The notes beneath the pieces are model-generated. The model was not told where the DNA came from. It was given only the letters and a program-made list of their open reading frames with translations, and did no database searches. From contig DBBR01000057.1 in NCBI GenBank assembly GCA_002292325.1, positions 1 to 42,212 on the forward strand: DNA of 42,212 bases, in the 5' to 3' direction. Origin of the DNA: Flavobacteriales bacterium UBA979 (GTDB taxonomy: Bacteria; Bacteroidota; Bacteroidia; Flavobacteriales_D; Sanyastnellaceae). Each line of letters starts with the position of its first letter. The stretch's first letter is position 1. The position numbers were made by a program, and so were the translations under genes. Shown piece by piece: positions 24,327 through 33,524 of the stretch.

Positions 24327-27300
24327 ATGCGCGCCAAACGAACAAATAAATATTGGAAATACTTCATCAGAGGTTTTGCAGGAATTGGTTTCTTGGCAGC
24401 CATCCTCATGTCCCATCGCGTCCACACAGGTGCTATTCAATTCTTTCTATCCAAAAACGCTGTGAAATGGGGGGTCCATGTTCAAGTTAACCAAGCCTCC
24501 GTTGGATTCTTTCCACCTGAAATTGAACTAACAGGATTGGAAGTCTCAGGTGAAACCGAACGCTTTTTTAGTGCGTCATCGGTGCTTATCGCACCGCAAC
24601 GGTTTTGGCGGATTCAAAACAAGTGGATCATCAATCGCCTCGAGATCCATCAAGTAAGCGGGCAAATACCCGATCAATGGTTGTTCAATGCAACGTCACC
24701 TGCAACGGATTCGGGAGTTCCATTCGAATGCGAAATTTCAGAAATTAAAATCGATCAAGTGCAGGTCCACACGGGAGAAAAGTGGGGGCATCTGGAATTC
24801 AAAATGCCGGTTGCAGCAATCGACTCGGTGACTTTAGGACCAACACAATTTAGCGCAGTCCTTCAGGAGGCAGAGCTCACGGTCCATCCTCAAAAAAATT
24901 CTCTTCTGTGGAATGCTCCTATGGTATTCGATAAACTCCAAGCGCAAATGGGGGGCAACTATGAAGATGCGAATCTTCAGATTCAAACTGAATCGAATTG
25001 GGGAGAAATCCAAGGGGAATTGCACCGAACCGACAGCAAGAGCGAATTGGAATTCATTTGGAATTGGACACCGGAAACATGGCCTTTGGATACGAGCCTT
25101 GCGTGGGTCCAACTTTTCAAATCACGCGTTCTTGCAGAACAATTAAGCGGTCAATTATCACGGGACAAAAACACCGAAATCACGGGACAAGTGCAAGTGG
25201 GGAACTGGAATATTCCTGCAAGCGGCACCACCCAAGACTGGACCATCGGTCCTATCCAACTGGAGCCACTTGCACCAGAATGGGACGTCGTTTGGAATCA
25301 AATTCAATGTCCGCGCTATATTCATGAATCGCGATTGTGGCAATTGGAAATCATGGGCGGGAATAACGGGATAGCCTTCAACTCTTCACCGCTGGAAGAA
25401 TCGAATCCAATCAAAAAACACATCGAATTTCAATGGAATCCAGGTGAAGGACAGCACGATCTTCGTTTGATTTTAGCTGGCTTAACGTTCAGTGAGAACG
25501 TGGAAACTTCATCGGGGCAACCTTGGCGTTTCGAAGGTGATCTTTCGTTGCTACCAGAAGAAGCGATAGCCACGTTTTCGCTTGCCGATCGAAATGGATC
25601 AATTATGCGCGGCAACACGGACGCCGCATGGGATTCCGTGCGTTGGTCTCACACAACAGAGTGCAGCGTTGAAACACAGCATTCTTTGTCTTCCGATGTT
25701 GAATGGGATTTATTCGCCAAACTCAACATCCGTGGGAACCAAACGTGGGATGGAGATGGCATCCAAATTGTAGAATTCAGAGACATCACACTTTTGGAGA
25801 ATCGCATACCGCGTTCTTTTGAACGGCTCGACCTTGTACTAAAACAAAACCTTTCAGAATGGGCGGTCACGTGGGAGTCTGATCTCATCAATGGTTTCGC
25901 CCGCGGCAATTCACAAGCGATTCAGTATTGGCGACTTCATCCGTGGACTTGGACTGAATCCTCCTCCTCTCCTTCGCTTACTGAATCGATCTCCGGCACC
26001 AATGTCCATCCTCAGCTCGAGTTTGCGACTACAATAAAGCGCTTCAGACCCATTGGCCTTTTGACCAACTTACCATTTGCTCTGGGTGACAAGAGTTCAA
26101 TTGAAGGCCAGTGGGATTCACAATCTTTTGCGCTCCAAGCCGACCTCTCTTCGTTCAATTACAAGGGACTAACAACCCAAAACTTGCAAGTCACTTGGGA
26201 CGAAGATGAAAACAATCAAGCAAGCTTATCATGTGCAATTCAAGAGGCCGTGCTCAACGAAAAGACCATCGCTTCATCCATTGAAGTGCGAGCCTTACAG
26301 TCCGAAGATTGGCGGGGTGAAATTGACTGGGATCAAGGATCCACAAAAGCGCCCGGTGCTATGACTTTTCAATTCAGCAACAACGACAATGGGTTTGTCT
26401 TCGCCATGGATTCTTTGTATGTCCCCTTTGGAGAAGATGGTTTTAGATTGAACAAACCCCTCCTTGCAGCCTGGTCCCGTTCGGAACGCCAATTCCAGGT
26501 TCAACCCTTTCGGTTAGAATCTTCTCAAGGCCACTTGGACACGGAGGTTTCGTACCAAATGAGCAAAGGAATCGATCTTTCGACGGCCATGAAGTGGCAC
26601 ACATCACAAGGGCTTTCTTTTGTGCCCAAGGCATGGACTGCAGATGGGTTTGATGGCGAGATTCAAATAACAGGCCTTTTGCCCAATCCTGAAATCAAAG
26701 GAGCATTTCAACTCCATGAACTCACTCGAAACGAATTCCAAGCATCCAACATCACGGCTCAGGTCAACGGACCCATTCGCAGCCCGCGGGCAGAGATTTC
26801 GGCATCCATTGCGCCAGCGGGGATCCTAAACGGCGAGGTGCAGATATCCATGGAAGATCCCTCAAACACTTTCGGATTCGTCAAATTTGAGCAGATCGAT
26901 CTGACACCCGTGAATCAATTCCTGCCAGATCAAAGCTTTGAATTGGAAGGGACAGCTGCAGGATTGCTTCGATTCTCTGGTTTGGACGACCAACCTCAAT
27001 TGGACGGATACATCACCACTGAAACCACGGCACTTCGGATCCCCTACCTCAACACGCGTTACACCATCGACGGAAATGCAGTTATTCATCCCGGTGAATT
27101 TCTTTTGAATCAATGGAAAATAACCGATGAAATGGGCCAAAATGCACGATTCAATGGCACAGTGTTGCACAAGAACTTTCAGAATTGGGACCTGGACTTT
27201 GGGGTCGATGCTCAAGCGGCTCCAATTCAACTCATGAATACACCACCAAGCGACGACGGATTCTTTTTCGGAAAAGCGAGTTGCACGGGGGACATCAACA

Positions 27301-28430
27301 TTGCGGGTTTTGGACAAAAGCTGACGATTGACGCCCAACTTCGGACCGAAAAAGGCACTCTGTTTTCCCTGCCAATGGATGTCAATAGCGATGTGTCATC
27401 CGCTCAATTTTTGAGATTCAACACCCCCGAGAAAGGTTCTGAACCCCGCATAGAAAGAAGGGGTGATTTTTCCGACATCCAACTTAATTTGGGGATTGAC
27501 GTATCTCCTCAAGCAGAGGCACGTATCATTTTCGATCGCAGCGTGGGAGATGAAATCGTCGGCAAAGCAGAAGGCCATCTTGATTTAATCGTTGATGACT
27601 TGGAGAATTTACAATTGACAGGCAATCTGGAAATTAAAGAGGGTACCTATTATTTTACCCTGCAAAACTGGCTGAGCAAGCGATTCCAGGTAACACCCGG
27701 TGGCACGATTGTTTGGGAAGGTGATCCCTACCAAGCTGAAATTAACCTGGCCACTTCATATGCAACTCGCGCGCGATTGGACCCCTTACTCCCTACAGCC
27801 GTTGATTTACCTGGAAGAATTCCGGTCGAACTGGGGTTGCAATTAACTGGGGCATTGATGCGACCTTCCTTGGATTTTGATATCCGTACACCCAACGCAG
27901 ACTCCAGAATTCAGGCATTAATGGCCAACGCCTTATTGAACGAAGAAGAGGTGCAACGTCAAGGGCTGAGTTTGCTCGTAATGAATCAATTCTTTGGCAC
28001 CGACCTCTCCCAGTCTGCCATTGGTGGCTTCCTCAACCCGGCCCAGAGCGCACAACTCCTCGCGAATCAACTCGGCCATTGGATCTCTCAAATATCCCCT
28101 GGGATGGACTTGGGGCTCGACTATGCACAAGATGAGTTCAGCGGTGAGCAAGCCTTGGGAATCGCCTTGAGCACTCAACTCTTCAATGACAGACTTCACA
28201 TTGAAGGTGCAATAGGCGCTCAATCCATGGGGCAAATCCAGCCCGATGACGTGCAAATCCAAGATTTGACGATCAGCTATGATCTAAGCGATGATGGCAC
28301 TTGGCAATTGACTGGACACACGCGTCAAAACCCTGGGCTCAGCAATGCCATTGAAGGCAATCAAACACAAGGCGTTGGGTTGCGATTTCGTCGTGAATTT
28401 GATCGCTGGGGAGATTGGAAAAACGAATGA
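24327..28430 (+). CDS. TamB-like translocation/assembly module protein (DUF490 C-terminus)
   Basis: A large protein of 1367 residues with one N-terminal membrane span (about 11-30, FIRGFAGIGFLAAILM). A long region of repeating short beta strands follows, as expected for the extended AsmA/TamB beta-helical groove. The C-terminal ~300 residues resemble the TamB_C (DUF490) domain: GKAEGHLDLIVDDLENLQLTGNLEI, the strand FTLQNWLSKRFQVTPGGTI, and a region with LNPAQSAQLLANQLGHWISQI. TamB spans the periplasm and is linked to outer-membrane protein insertion and lipid transport. In Bacteroidota it occurs with an Omp85 partner, which is not seen here. The start is uncertain: ATG 24327 is preferred; ATG 24288 overlaps the tsaD start, and the open frame begins at 24201. 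Confidence 0.88.
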   Translation: MRAKRTNKYWKYFIRGFAGIGFLAAILMSHRVHTGAIQFFLSKNAVKWGVHVQVNQASVGFFPPEIELTGLEVSGETERFFSASSVLIAPQRFWRIQNKWIINRLEIHQVSGQIPDQWLFNATSPATDSGVPFECEISEIKIDQVQVHTGEKWGHLEFKMPVAAIDSVTLGPTQFSAVLQEAELTVHPQKNSLLWNAPMVFDKLQAQMGGNYEDANLQIQTESNWGEIQGELHRTDSKSELEFIWNWTPETWPLDTSLAWVQLFKSRVLAEQLSGQLSRDKNTEITGQVQVGNWNIPASGTTQDWTIGPIQLEPLAPEWDVVWNQIQCPRYIHESRLWQLEIMGGNNGIAFNSSPLEESNPIKKHIEFQWNPGEGQHDLRLILAGLTFSENVETSSGQPWRFEGDLSLLPEEAIATFSLADRNGSIMRGNTDAAWDSVRWSHTTECSVETQHSLSSDVEWDLFAKLNIRGNQTWDGDGIQIVEFRDITLLENRIPRSFERLDLVLKQNLSEWAVTWESDLINGFARGNSQAIQYWRLHPWTWTESSSSPSLTESISGTNVHPQLEFATTIKRFRPIGLLTNLPFALGDKSSIEGQWDSQSFALQADLSSFNYKGLTTQNLQVTWDEDENNQASLSCAIQEAVLNEKTIASSIEVRALQSEDWRGEIDWDQGSTKAPGAMTFQFSNNDNGFVFAMDSLYVPFGEDGFRLNKPLLAAWSRSERQFQVQPFRLESSQGHLDTEVSYQMSKGIDLSTAMKWHTSQGLSFVPKAWTADGFDGEIQITGLLPNPEIKGAFQLHELTRNEFQASNITAQVNGPIRSPRAEISASIAPAGILNGEVQISMEDPSNTFGFVKFEQIDLTPVNQFLPDQSFELEGTAAGLLRFSGLDDQPQLDGYITTETTALRIPYLNTRYTIDGNAVIHPGEFLLNQWKITDEMGQNARFNGTVLHKNFQNWDLDFGVDAQAAPIQLMNTPPSDDGFFFGKASCTGDINIAGFGQKLTIDAQLRTEKGTLFSLPMDVNSDVSSAQFLRFNTPEKGSEPRIERRGDFSDIQLNLGIDVSPQAEARIIFDRSVGDEIVGKAEGHLDLIVDDLENLQLTGNLEIKEGTYYFTLQNWLSKRFQVTPGGTIVWEGDPYQAEINLATSYATRARLDPLLPTAVDLPGRIPVELGLQLTGALMRPSLDFDIRTPNADSRIQALMANALLNEEEVQRQGLSLLVMNQFFGTDLSQSAIGGFLNPAQSAQLLANQLGHWISQISPGMDLGLDYAQDEFSGEQALGIALSTQLFNDRLHIEGAIGAQSMGQIQPDDVQIQDLTISYDLSDDGTWQLTGHTRQNPGLSNAIEGNQTQGVGLRFRREFDRWGDWKNE

Positions 28431-28470
28431 TACCGGATAGAGCGTATTTTGCCGAACAACGCCAAGACGT

Positions 28471-29523
28471 ATGAAGTTATTTATTGCATTTTCTTTTGGT
28501 TTGGTCAGCCTGTGCGCCCTCCAAGCACAAATTACCATCACATCCTCTGATTTACCTCAAGCGGACGTGACCTACCCCATCGTCACCGCTGCCATTGTAG
28601 ACTTATCCTTGGGCGGTATGACAGGAGCCGATGTCACATGGGACGCAAGTGACTTAATCATCATCGGTGACGCTCCTATTACGCCTGCCAACATGAGCAG
28701 CGCAAGCTTTAGCGCCGCTTTTGTTTTCAATAGTCCATTCAATCCCGCTTATCAATCTGATTTCTTTTTACCCACGGAATTCCCAGATTTAGGCATTGAC
28801 TTGGGCATTCCCCTGGACGGATTCAATAACTTTTATCAATCAAATGAAGACGTTTATTCCATTGCAGGCATCGGACTTAGTGCGTCGGGTTTCGACCTGC
28901 CTGTTGCGTATGACGACATCGATGAAATCCTACCGCTGCCGCTTGACTATGGGGCGGAAATGACCAGCACTGCTTCATTCAATTTAGATTTGACGGGAAT
29001 CCTATCCTACGGTCTTGTACAAGAACGTCAAGTGGTTGTCGACGGTTGGGGAACATTGATTTTGCCAAGTGGATCGTATGACGTTCTCCGCACCCGAACC
29101 GACCTAACAGCAACAGATGACATCTTCATTGAAGAACTCGGAGAACCCTTTACATTGGACCGTGAGCAAGTCACTTATCAATGGTGGGGGGAAGGAACGG
29201 GATTTCCGCTGCTCGAGATCACTGAAATCATCGGACTTCCCCTTGTAGCCTCATTCCAAGATTTGAGTCAGCCAAACGCCGTTTTGAAGCCGACCAAACC
29301 GGCATCATATCCTGCCTTTCCAAATCCTGTGATTCGCGGACAATCGATCGAGTGGAATGCGACAACTTCCTGGTCCTTCTTGGACTTACACGGAAAAGAG
29401 CTCCTGGACGGACGTTCAATGGGATTTACGGTTCCCACTTGGCTTAAAGCTGGAGTTTACTTTATCCGACATGATGCCACCCACGAGCAGCAAGCTGTTA
29501 TAGAACGGATCTTTGTGCGCTGA
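28471..29523 (+). CDS. Secreted protein with T9SS type A C-terminal sorting domain
   Basis: A 350-residue exported protein. It has a signal peptide (about 1-19, cleaved before QITITSS) and a beta-rich body with no recognised catalytic motif. The C-terminal ~75 residues have the Por-secretion-system sorting layout: YPAFPNPVIRGQSI at about 277-290, the strand WSFLDLHGKELL, the LKAGVYFIRHD motif and a last basic strand IERIFVR. This is the standard signal for type IX secretion across the outer membrane. It proves that the organism uses T9SS. The body resembles secreted Bacteroidota proteins with no assigned function. It follows the TamB-like gene by 40 nt, and may share its transcript. Imperfect TATTTTG at 28445-28451 could be its own promoter. 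Confidence 0.85.
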   Translation: MKLFIAFSFGLVSLCALQAQITITSSDLPQADVTYPIVTAAIVDLSLGGMTGADVTWDASDLIIIGDAPITPANMSSASFSAAFVFNSPFNPAYQSDFFLPTEFPDLGIDLGIPLDGFNNFYQSNEDVYSIAGIGLSASGFDLPVAYDDIDEILPLPLDYGAEMTSTASFNLDLTGILSYGLVQERQVVVDGWGTLILPSGSYDVLRTRTDLTATDDIFIEELGEPFTLDREQVTYQWWGEGTGFPLLEITEIIGLPLVASFQDLSQPNAVLKPTKPASYPAFPNPVIRGQSIEWNATTSWSFLDLHGKELLDGRSMGFTVPTWLKAGVYFIRHDATHEQQAVIERIFVR

Positions 29524-29524
29524 A

Positions 29525-29965
29525 TTAAATCAATCCATCGGATTCGAACGCGTCAATCTCCGCTCCCACTTGAGTGGTATACCACTGATCCAGTACCCAG
29601 CCTTTGGCTATTTGAGGATTTCGAAAGACCCGAAAAGCTACAGAGGGTTTGAACAGCGCCCAGCGAATTTTGTCCTTTAATACTTGCACGGAAGAAGGAA
29701 CAACCACTGCACGTGCGGGAACATCCAACATCGCTTTATCTGAGCCCAACCAAGCCAATGCCTCTTGTTCGACCAACGCTGCATTCTTAGGAATCAAAAC
29801 AAGCACGGGTCCAACACCACCTTCCAAGAGTTCTCGGCGTGCTTGCTCCACTCGCTTCATTTGATTCAAATCAAGAACTGCCTCATCGGCAAACCGCACG
29901 GTGTAGAGCCCCATGGACAGTTCAATGGTTGCATCATGGGCTTGAATCGAAAGTGTGTGTTCCAT
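29525..29965 (-). CDS. STAS-like (DUF7793-type) small protein
   Basis: A 146-residue cytosolic protein with no signal peptide. Its pattern resembles a SpoIIAA/STAS-like family frequent in Bacteroidota (DUF7793-type): the N-terminal strands, then LDLNQMKRVEQARREL, the strand VGPVLVLIPKNAAL, the helix VEQEALAWLGSDKAM, the strand ARAVVVPSSV, and FKPSVAFRVFRN with the final helix IAKGWVLDQW. It gives no enzyme motif; a regulatory or phosphate-binding role is only a guess. The start is ATG 29965; the TTG at 29968 is in frame but unlikely. The ATG overlaps the previous stop by one base (TGATG), so it is coupled to the lipoprotein gene upstream. The function is unknown. Confidence 0.65.
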   Translation of the reverse strand: MEHTLSIQAHDATIELSMGLYTVRFADEAVLDLNQMKRVEQARRELLEGGVGPVLVLIPKNAALVEQEALAWLGSDKAMLDVPARAVVVPSSVQVLKDKIRWALFKPSVAFRVFRNPQIAKGWVLDQWYTTQVGAEIDAFESDGLI

Positions 29966-31080
29966 CAATCGCAGTAATAATCAGAAAATGGATTGGGCGA
30001 ACAAAAATTCAACGAGTCCGTTTGACTTCCCTCCCTCAATGCTTGCATGGTCGCTGTTGTGAAACCAATTCCATAGACACCCTGCGTGCTGCGAGAGGCA
30101 AACAATCCCAAACCATTGTTGATGTTGGTGTATTCAGGACGCTCCTGTATGACCCCCGTTACCGGAGCATTGACCTCCAGATACGTGGAGAGCTCGTCGT
30201 TCGCTATGGTCAACTCAAAGTCTACAGCCCGAGCAACTTGAACATCTTCGTCCCAAACACCCAAGACACGCGTGATGTAAGGGTCCACGTCAAGTTTCGT
30301 GGCCAAAATTGAAAAAAAACGCTCACCACTGACCGCCTTTTGTAAAACTTCACCTCCTTCATCGTCTTCTGTGTTCAATGTACCAATGGTCCACTCAACA
30401 ACGCGTTCGCGCTCTTCAGCCAAGTCGGTATGACCAAGGTCATTCCAGACACGCTCAATCACGTGAATAAAAACTGCAATGTCGTAGCGACTCGCACCGG
30501 AAGTGGAAGACCACTTAAACGTGATGTCAGGATAAATGGTCGTCTGAGGACTGACACTTGCAAATCCTAATTTGAAATTGTTGACGCCTGGAGGCGGCTG
30601 GGTGATGTTTCCAATTTGCTCTGCGATCATATTGGTCGAGGAAGTAATGGGCTCAACCTCGGAATCAATTGAAATATCCAAATCGTATCCAGCATCGGTG
30701 TTTAGCGGTTGATCCGGCACAAAAAACCACATTTGTTGTTCTGGGCCATAAAAGATTCCGTCATCCGATTTATTTGCGATGATCGTGTCCTGTAAAACCC
30801 ATGATTGTAGGTTTATGCCGTTCATCACCTCACGAACTTCCACCGCAACCTCATCCGCAGGGTATTCGCTGCTATCAGCGACCATGGCTGCATCGTACTG
30901 ATTTCCATCGCCCAGCCACGTTCGGTTAATGCGCACCCATTGCGTATCCTGCGCAGCATCCAACAAAGCGAATACGACCGGCGTGCGCTGGTACGGCGCA
31001 TTCAACTCAATGTCTGTTGAACATCCAACCCAACTGATTATGAACAGTGCGGAAAAGAGGTAACGTGCGACCATATTCAT
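29965..31080 (-). CDS. DUF4249-like outer-membrane-associated lipoprotein
   Basis: A 371-residue lipoprotein: ATG 31080 gives a hydrophobic core and the lipobox SWVGC, with the lipidated Cys about 19 residues in. The frame is open further upstream, to 31158, but that runs into the end of the luxC gene. The mature protein is beta-rich (TPVVFALLDAAQD, WVRINRTWLGDG, DAGYDLDISI, YPDITFKWS), with the C-terminal signature YTNINNGLGLFASR, common in DUF4249-like Bacteroidota lipoproteins. The final residues include a Cys pair. Its role is unknown; relatives often lie next to TonB-dependent receptors, but none is here. It lies 13 nt downstream of luxC and is coupled to the STAS-like gene by TGATG. Confidence 0.75.
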   Translation of the reverse strand: MNMVARYLFSALFIISWVGCSTDIELNAPYQRTPVVFALLDAAQDTQWVRINRTWLGDGNQYDAAMVADSSEYPADEVAVEVREVMNGINLQSWVLQDTIIANKSDDGIFYGPEQQMWFFVPDQPLNTDAGYDLDISIDSEVEPITSSTNMIAEQIGNITQPPPGVNNFKLGFASVSPQTTIYPDITFKWSSTSGASRYDIAVFIHVIERVWNDLGHTDLAEERERVVEWTIGTLNTEDDEGGEVLQKAVSGERFFSILATKLDVDPYITRVLGVWDEDVQVARAVDFELTIANDELSTYLEVNAPVTGVIQERPEYTNINNGLGLFASRSTQGVYGIGFTTATMQALREGSQTDSLNFCSPNPFSDYYCD

Positions 31081-31093
31081 TTTAATTTTAGCG

Positions 31094-32161
31094 CTACTGC
31101 GCATCCGGGTTCGAAGATAGCGCCAATAAAAAAGATAATGTGTCAATTCCATCGGCATATTGCCAAGGGTCGGGACATTGAGTCTGACCCAACTCTACAA
31201 GTGGAGAAGCGATGCCTTCAAGCGCCGCGGTGTCAGAAGTCGCCACACATTGAATGGAGTCTGCATCCCGATCAATGGCCTCCTTGACTTCGGACAAACC
31301 GCCGTAGAAATCATAGTAAAGCGTGCCCACTGGACTGAAAATGCCCGGATCCTGCTTTAAAAGAACAAAGCCATTCTCTATCAGCTGATGTTGATTCAAC
31401 AACCAAACAGCTTTGTGATAATCATAATTGTTCGCGTACTTATTGTTGTCTGCTAAATGAGCCCAGTCTACCCACACGGCGAACAGTCGATTCAAATCAA
31501 ACCCATTGGGCAAAAACAATTTCGTCACGCTCCGGCACCCCATGCCGTAATAATTAAAAACGTCAGCACCCAACGCACGCAATTCCTCATCCGTCTCTGT
31601 TCCCAAAAGGACCGCCGTGCTGGTGCGTTGGCTTCGCAAGACTTTGGGCAAATCCCTGAAGTAATATTCGAAATATCGATTTGAATTGGAACTTCCCGTA
31701 GCAATCACCGCATCCATACTGCCTAACTGACCGGTGACGAATTCGACCCTTCCATCAAGATCCGGTGTGTCTGTAAAACCTCGCAAGGCCTCAATTGCTG
31801 CCGGAATCAAGATGGCATCGTTGGAACTGCATTTGATCACGGCACAATGACCACTCATCAAAACACAGAGAATGTCATGCCACCCTACCATGGGTAAGTT
31901 TCCTGCAAGCACAAGGCCAACCCGACGTGATTCAAGCGGAATAGAAAGCTCGGGGTATTGTTGCGTCCACCGATCGAGAGTGCCGGACTCCAACATGGTT
32001 CCATTGGCATGCAAAGCCATTCGAATGAATTCGGGCGTGAACCAGCGGTTCTGCGCCTCTGCTCGGAAAAGTAAGTCGTGATCATTGCTTCCTTTCCCAG
32101 CAATTTCACCACGAAACCACTGCCCGAGTTGAACAAGGCCGGATTTGAATGTGTTCGTCAT
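31094..32161 (-). CDS. LuxC-type acyl-CoA reductase
   Basis: A 355-residue cytosolic enzyme of the LuxC/aldehyde dehydrogenase superfamily, which reduces long-chain acyl thioesters to aldehydes with NADPH. Visible features are the Rossmann-like VGLVLAGNLPMVGW (81-94), CAVIKCSSND (106-115), VIATGSSNSNRYFEYYFRD, and the catalytic-Cys motif YYGMGCRSVTKLFLP (Cys209). The partners of a luciferase operon are absent, so this is the stand-alone acyl-CoA reductase common in Bacteroidota. Its physiological product is unknown. ATG 32161 is used; the open frame upstream would run over the ferredoxin start. The exact TAAATTTG box lies 20 nt upstream. It diverges from the dicluster ferredoxin, and precedes two cotranscribed genes. 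Confidence 0.92.
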   Translation of the reverse strand: MTNTFKSGLVQLGQWFRGEIAGKGSNDHDLLFRAEAQNRWFTPEFIRMALHANGTMLESGTLDRWTQQYPELSIPLESRRVGLVLAGNLPMVGWHDILCVLMSGHCAVIKCSSNDAILIPAAIEALRGFTDTPDLDGRVEFVTGQLGSMDAVIATGSSNSNRYFEYYFRDLPKVLRSQRTSTAVLLGTETDEELRALGADVFNYYGMGCRSVTKLFLPNGFDLNRLFAVWVDWAHLADNNKYANNYDYHKAVWLLNQHQLIENGFVLLKQDPGIFSPVGTLYYDFYGGLSEVKEAIDRDADSIQCVATSDTAALEGIASPLVELGQTQCPDPWQYADGIDTLSFLLALSSNPDAQ

Positions 32162-32181
32162 GTCAGTGCGTATCTTCGCTA

Positions 32182-32189
32182 CAAATTTA
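32182..32189 (-). promoter_or_regulatory. -7 promoter box of the luxC operon
   Basis: The minus strand reads TAAATTTG, an exact TAnnTTTG match, 20 nt before the acyl-CoA reductase ATG. It lies inside the 57-nt gap shared with the divergent ferredoxin gene. Confidence 0.5.
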
Positions 32190-32218
32190 ACGTTGCAACC
32201 AGAGATCTTAGTGACATC

Positions 32219-32566
32219 ATGGCCATAATGATTACAGATGAATGCATCAATTGCGGTGCATGCGAACCCGAATGTCCAAACAACGCCATTTATGAAGGTG
32301 GCGCAGGATGGCAATTTTCAGATGGAACCGGTTTTCAAGGTCAAGGGGATCACCCAACCGGAGGAACCGTCAACGCAGAGCAAGAGCAAGATCCACGTAA
32401 CATGGACGTCTACTTCATCGCCCATGAAAAGTGCACAGAATGTGTTGGGTTTCATGACGAGCCGCAATGCGCTGCCGTTTGTCCAGTCGATTGTTGTGTC
32501 GATGATCCCGAGCACCGGGAATCAGAAGAGCTGCTTTTGGCCAAAAAATCCTTCCTTCATTTGTAA
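32219..32566 (+). CDS. Dicluster 4Fe-4S ferredoxin (Alvin-type spacing)
   Basis: A 115-residue soluble electron carrier. Cluster I uses CINCGACEPEC (C9, C12, C15) with C19; cluster II uses C72 and C75, then C84, C88 and C92 or C93, with the extended Cxx-C-x8-C-xxx-C spacing typical of the long-loop 2[4Fe-4S] ferredoxins (Alvin type). The conserved Pro after the last Cys of cluster I is in CPNNAI. The frame is open for 47 codons upstream, antisense to luxC, but ATG 32219 gives the canonical start MAIMITDECINCG. A second ATG lies 9 nt on. The two strands diverge within 57 nt, and this luxC-ferredoxin pairing recurs in Bacteroidota, so the ferredoxin may serve the same pathway, but that is inference. 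Confidence 0.95.
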   Translation: MAIMITDECINCGACEPECPNNAIYEGGAGWQFSDGTGFQGQGDHPTGGTVNAEQEQDPRNMDVYFIAHEKCTECVGFHDEPQCAAVCPVDCCVDDPEHRESEELLLAKKSFLHL

Positions 32567-32604
32567 GGAGACAATCCACTTGCGTTAATCACCGTTTCAT
32601 TTCC

Positions 32605-33504
32605 ATGCGCATACGGTTTACGGCTCACGCCTTCCTCCCCATCTTTTTGATCCTGATTGTTGCACAAACGTGCAGGGCTCAAGAATTGAAATCGCTCGAA
32701 GATTTCGCACAACGGTATCAAAATTTGCAGAAACTCCCAACCGATGAGGCGAGGCTAGCAGAAAGTAAGTCCATGACATTGGCTTTGGTTGACTATTGGG
32801 AAAAAGAGCCTTTTCAATCAGCGGCATGCGCTCCATTCAAAAATGTATTAGGCTTTGCGGAAGCTGGATCTGGGGAAGATCACATAGCCGTCATCTCTTG
32901 GAATGTCGAAACATCCAAACAGCGGCAGGTGTATGGCGGGGTCGTTGTTTACACTTCTAGCAAAGGCGAGCAATTGGTTGATCCGCTGCGTTTTAAAAAG
33001 GCTACTTCATTGCGGCCAACACTCGACACCAAATCGCGTTACACGTCAAAGGAGTGGCCTGGGGCGGTTTATTACAAAGCGCTCATCCGGTACCAAGGCA
33101 ATCGCCCGGTTTACACTTTGCTGGGATGGGATGGTGCGGACAACATTCGGACTCGCAAAATCGTCGAAACCCTCATGGTCAGCGGAAACAAGTTAAAATT
33201 TGGAGTCCCCATCATTTCAGCTGGCCGGGGCACCACCAAACGTTACATTCTCGAGTATTCTGATCAGGTTTCTGCTATGCTGCAGTGGCGAGAAGACATG
33301 GACATGATTGTCATGGATCACCTCAGTCCTCCGCGCAAAGAACTCGAAGGACAAACAGCGTTTTACGGTCCGGACATGTCCTATGATGGATTGGTATGGA
33401 AAAAGGGACAATGGCTGCTTCAGCCTGACATTGATGTCAGGGACCCTGAACTTGTTAGCCCTTGGAACAATCCAAAAAAACTGAGAAGGCGCGTGCGAAA
33501 TTGA
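32605..33504 (+). CDS. Secreted protein of unknown function
   Basis: A 299-residue exported protein with a signal peptide (about 1-25, ending CRA before QELKSL). The mature part is an alpha/beta or beta-rich domain, with segments YGGVVVYTSSKGEQLVDPL, YYKALIRYQGNRPVYTLLGWDG, and MIVMDHLSPPRKELEGQ, then a closing YDGLVWKKGQWLLQPDIDVR. I recall no named family or catalytic motif for these; similar proteins are present in Bacteroidota genomes as hypothetical proteins. It follows the ferredoxin gene by 38 nt. The next gene starts 20 nt after its stop and has its own exact promoter box. Function unknown. Confidence 0.78.
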   Translation: MRIRFTAHAFLPIFLILIVAQTCRAQELKSLEDFAQRYQNLQKLPTDEARLAESKSMTLALVDYWEKEPFQSAACAPFKNVLGFAEAGSGEDHIAVISWNVETSKQRQVYGGVVVYTSSKGEQLVDPLRFKKATSLRPTLDTKSRYTSKEWPGAVYYKALIRYQGNRPVYTLLGWDGADNIRTRKIVETLMVSGNKLKFGVPIISAGRGTTKRYILEYSDQVSAMLQWREDMDMIVMDHLSPPRKELEGQTAFYGPDMSYDGLVWKKGQWLLQPDIDVRDPELVSPWNNPKKLRRRVRN

Positions 33505-33512
33505 TTGGATCG

Positions 33513-33520
33513 TATCTTTG
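33513..33520 (+). promoter_or_regulatory. -7 promoter box 4 nt before the start codon at 33525
   Basis: TATCTTTG is an exact TAnnTTTG match, followed by TTTT and then ATG 33525. With normal spacing the transcript begins at the ATG, so the mRNA would be leaderless. The box starts only 8 nt after the stop of the preceding gene. Confidence 0.5.
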
Positions 33521-33524
33521 TTTT

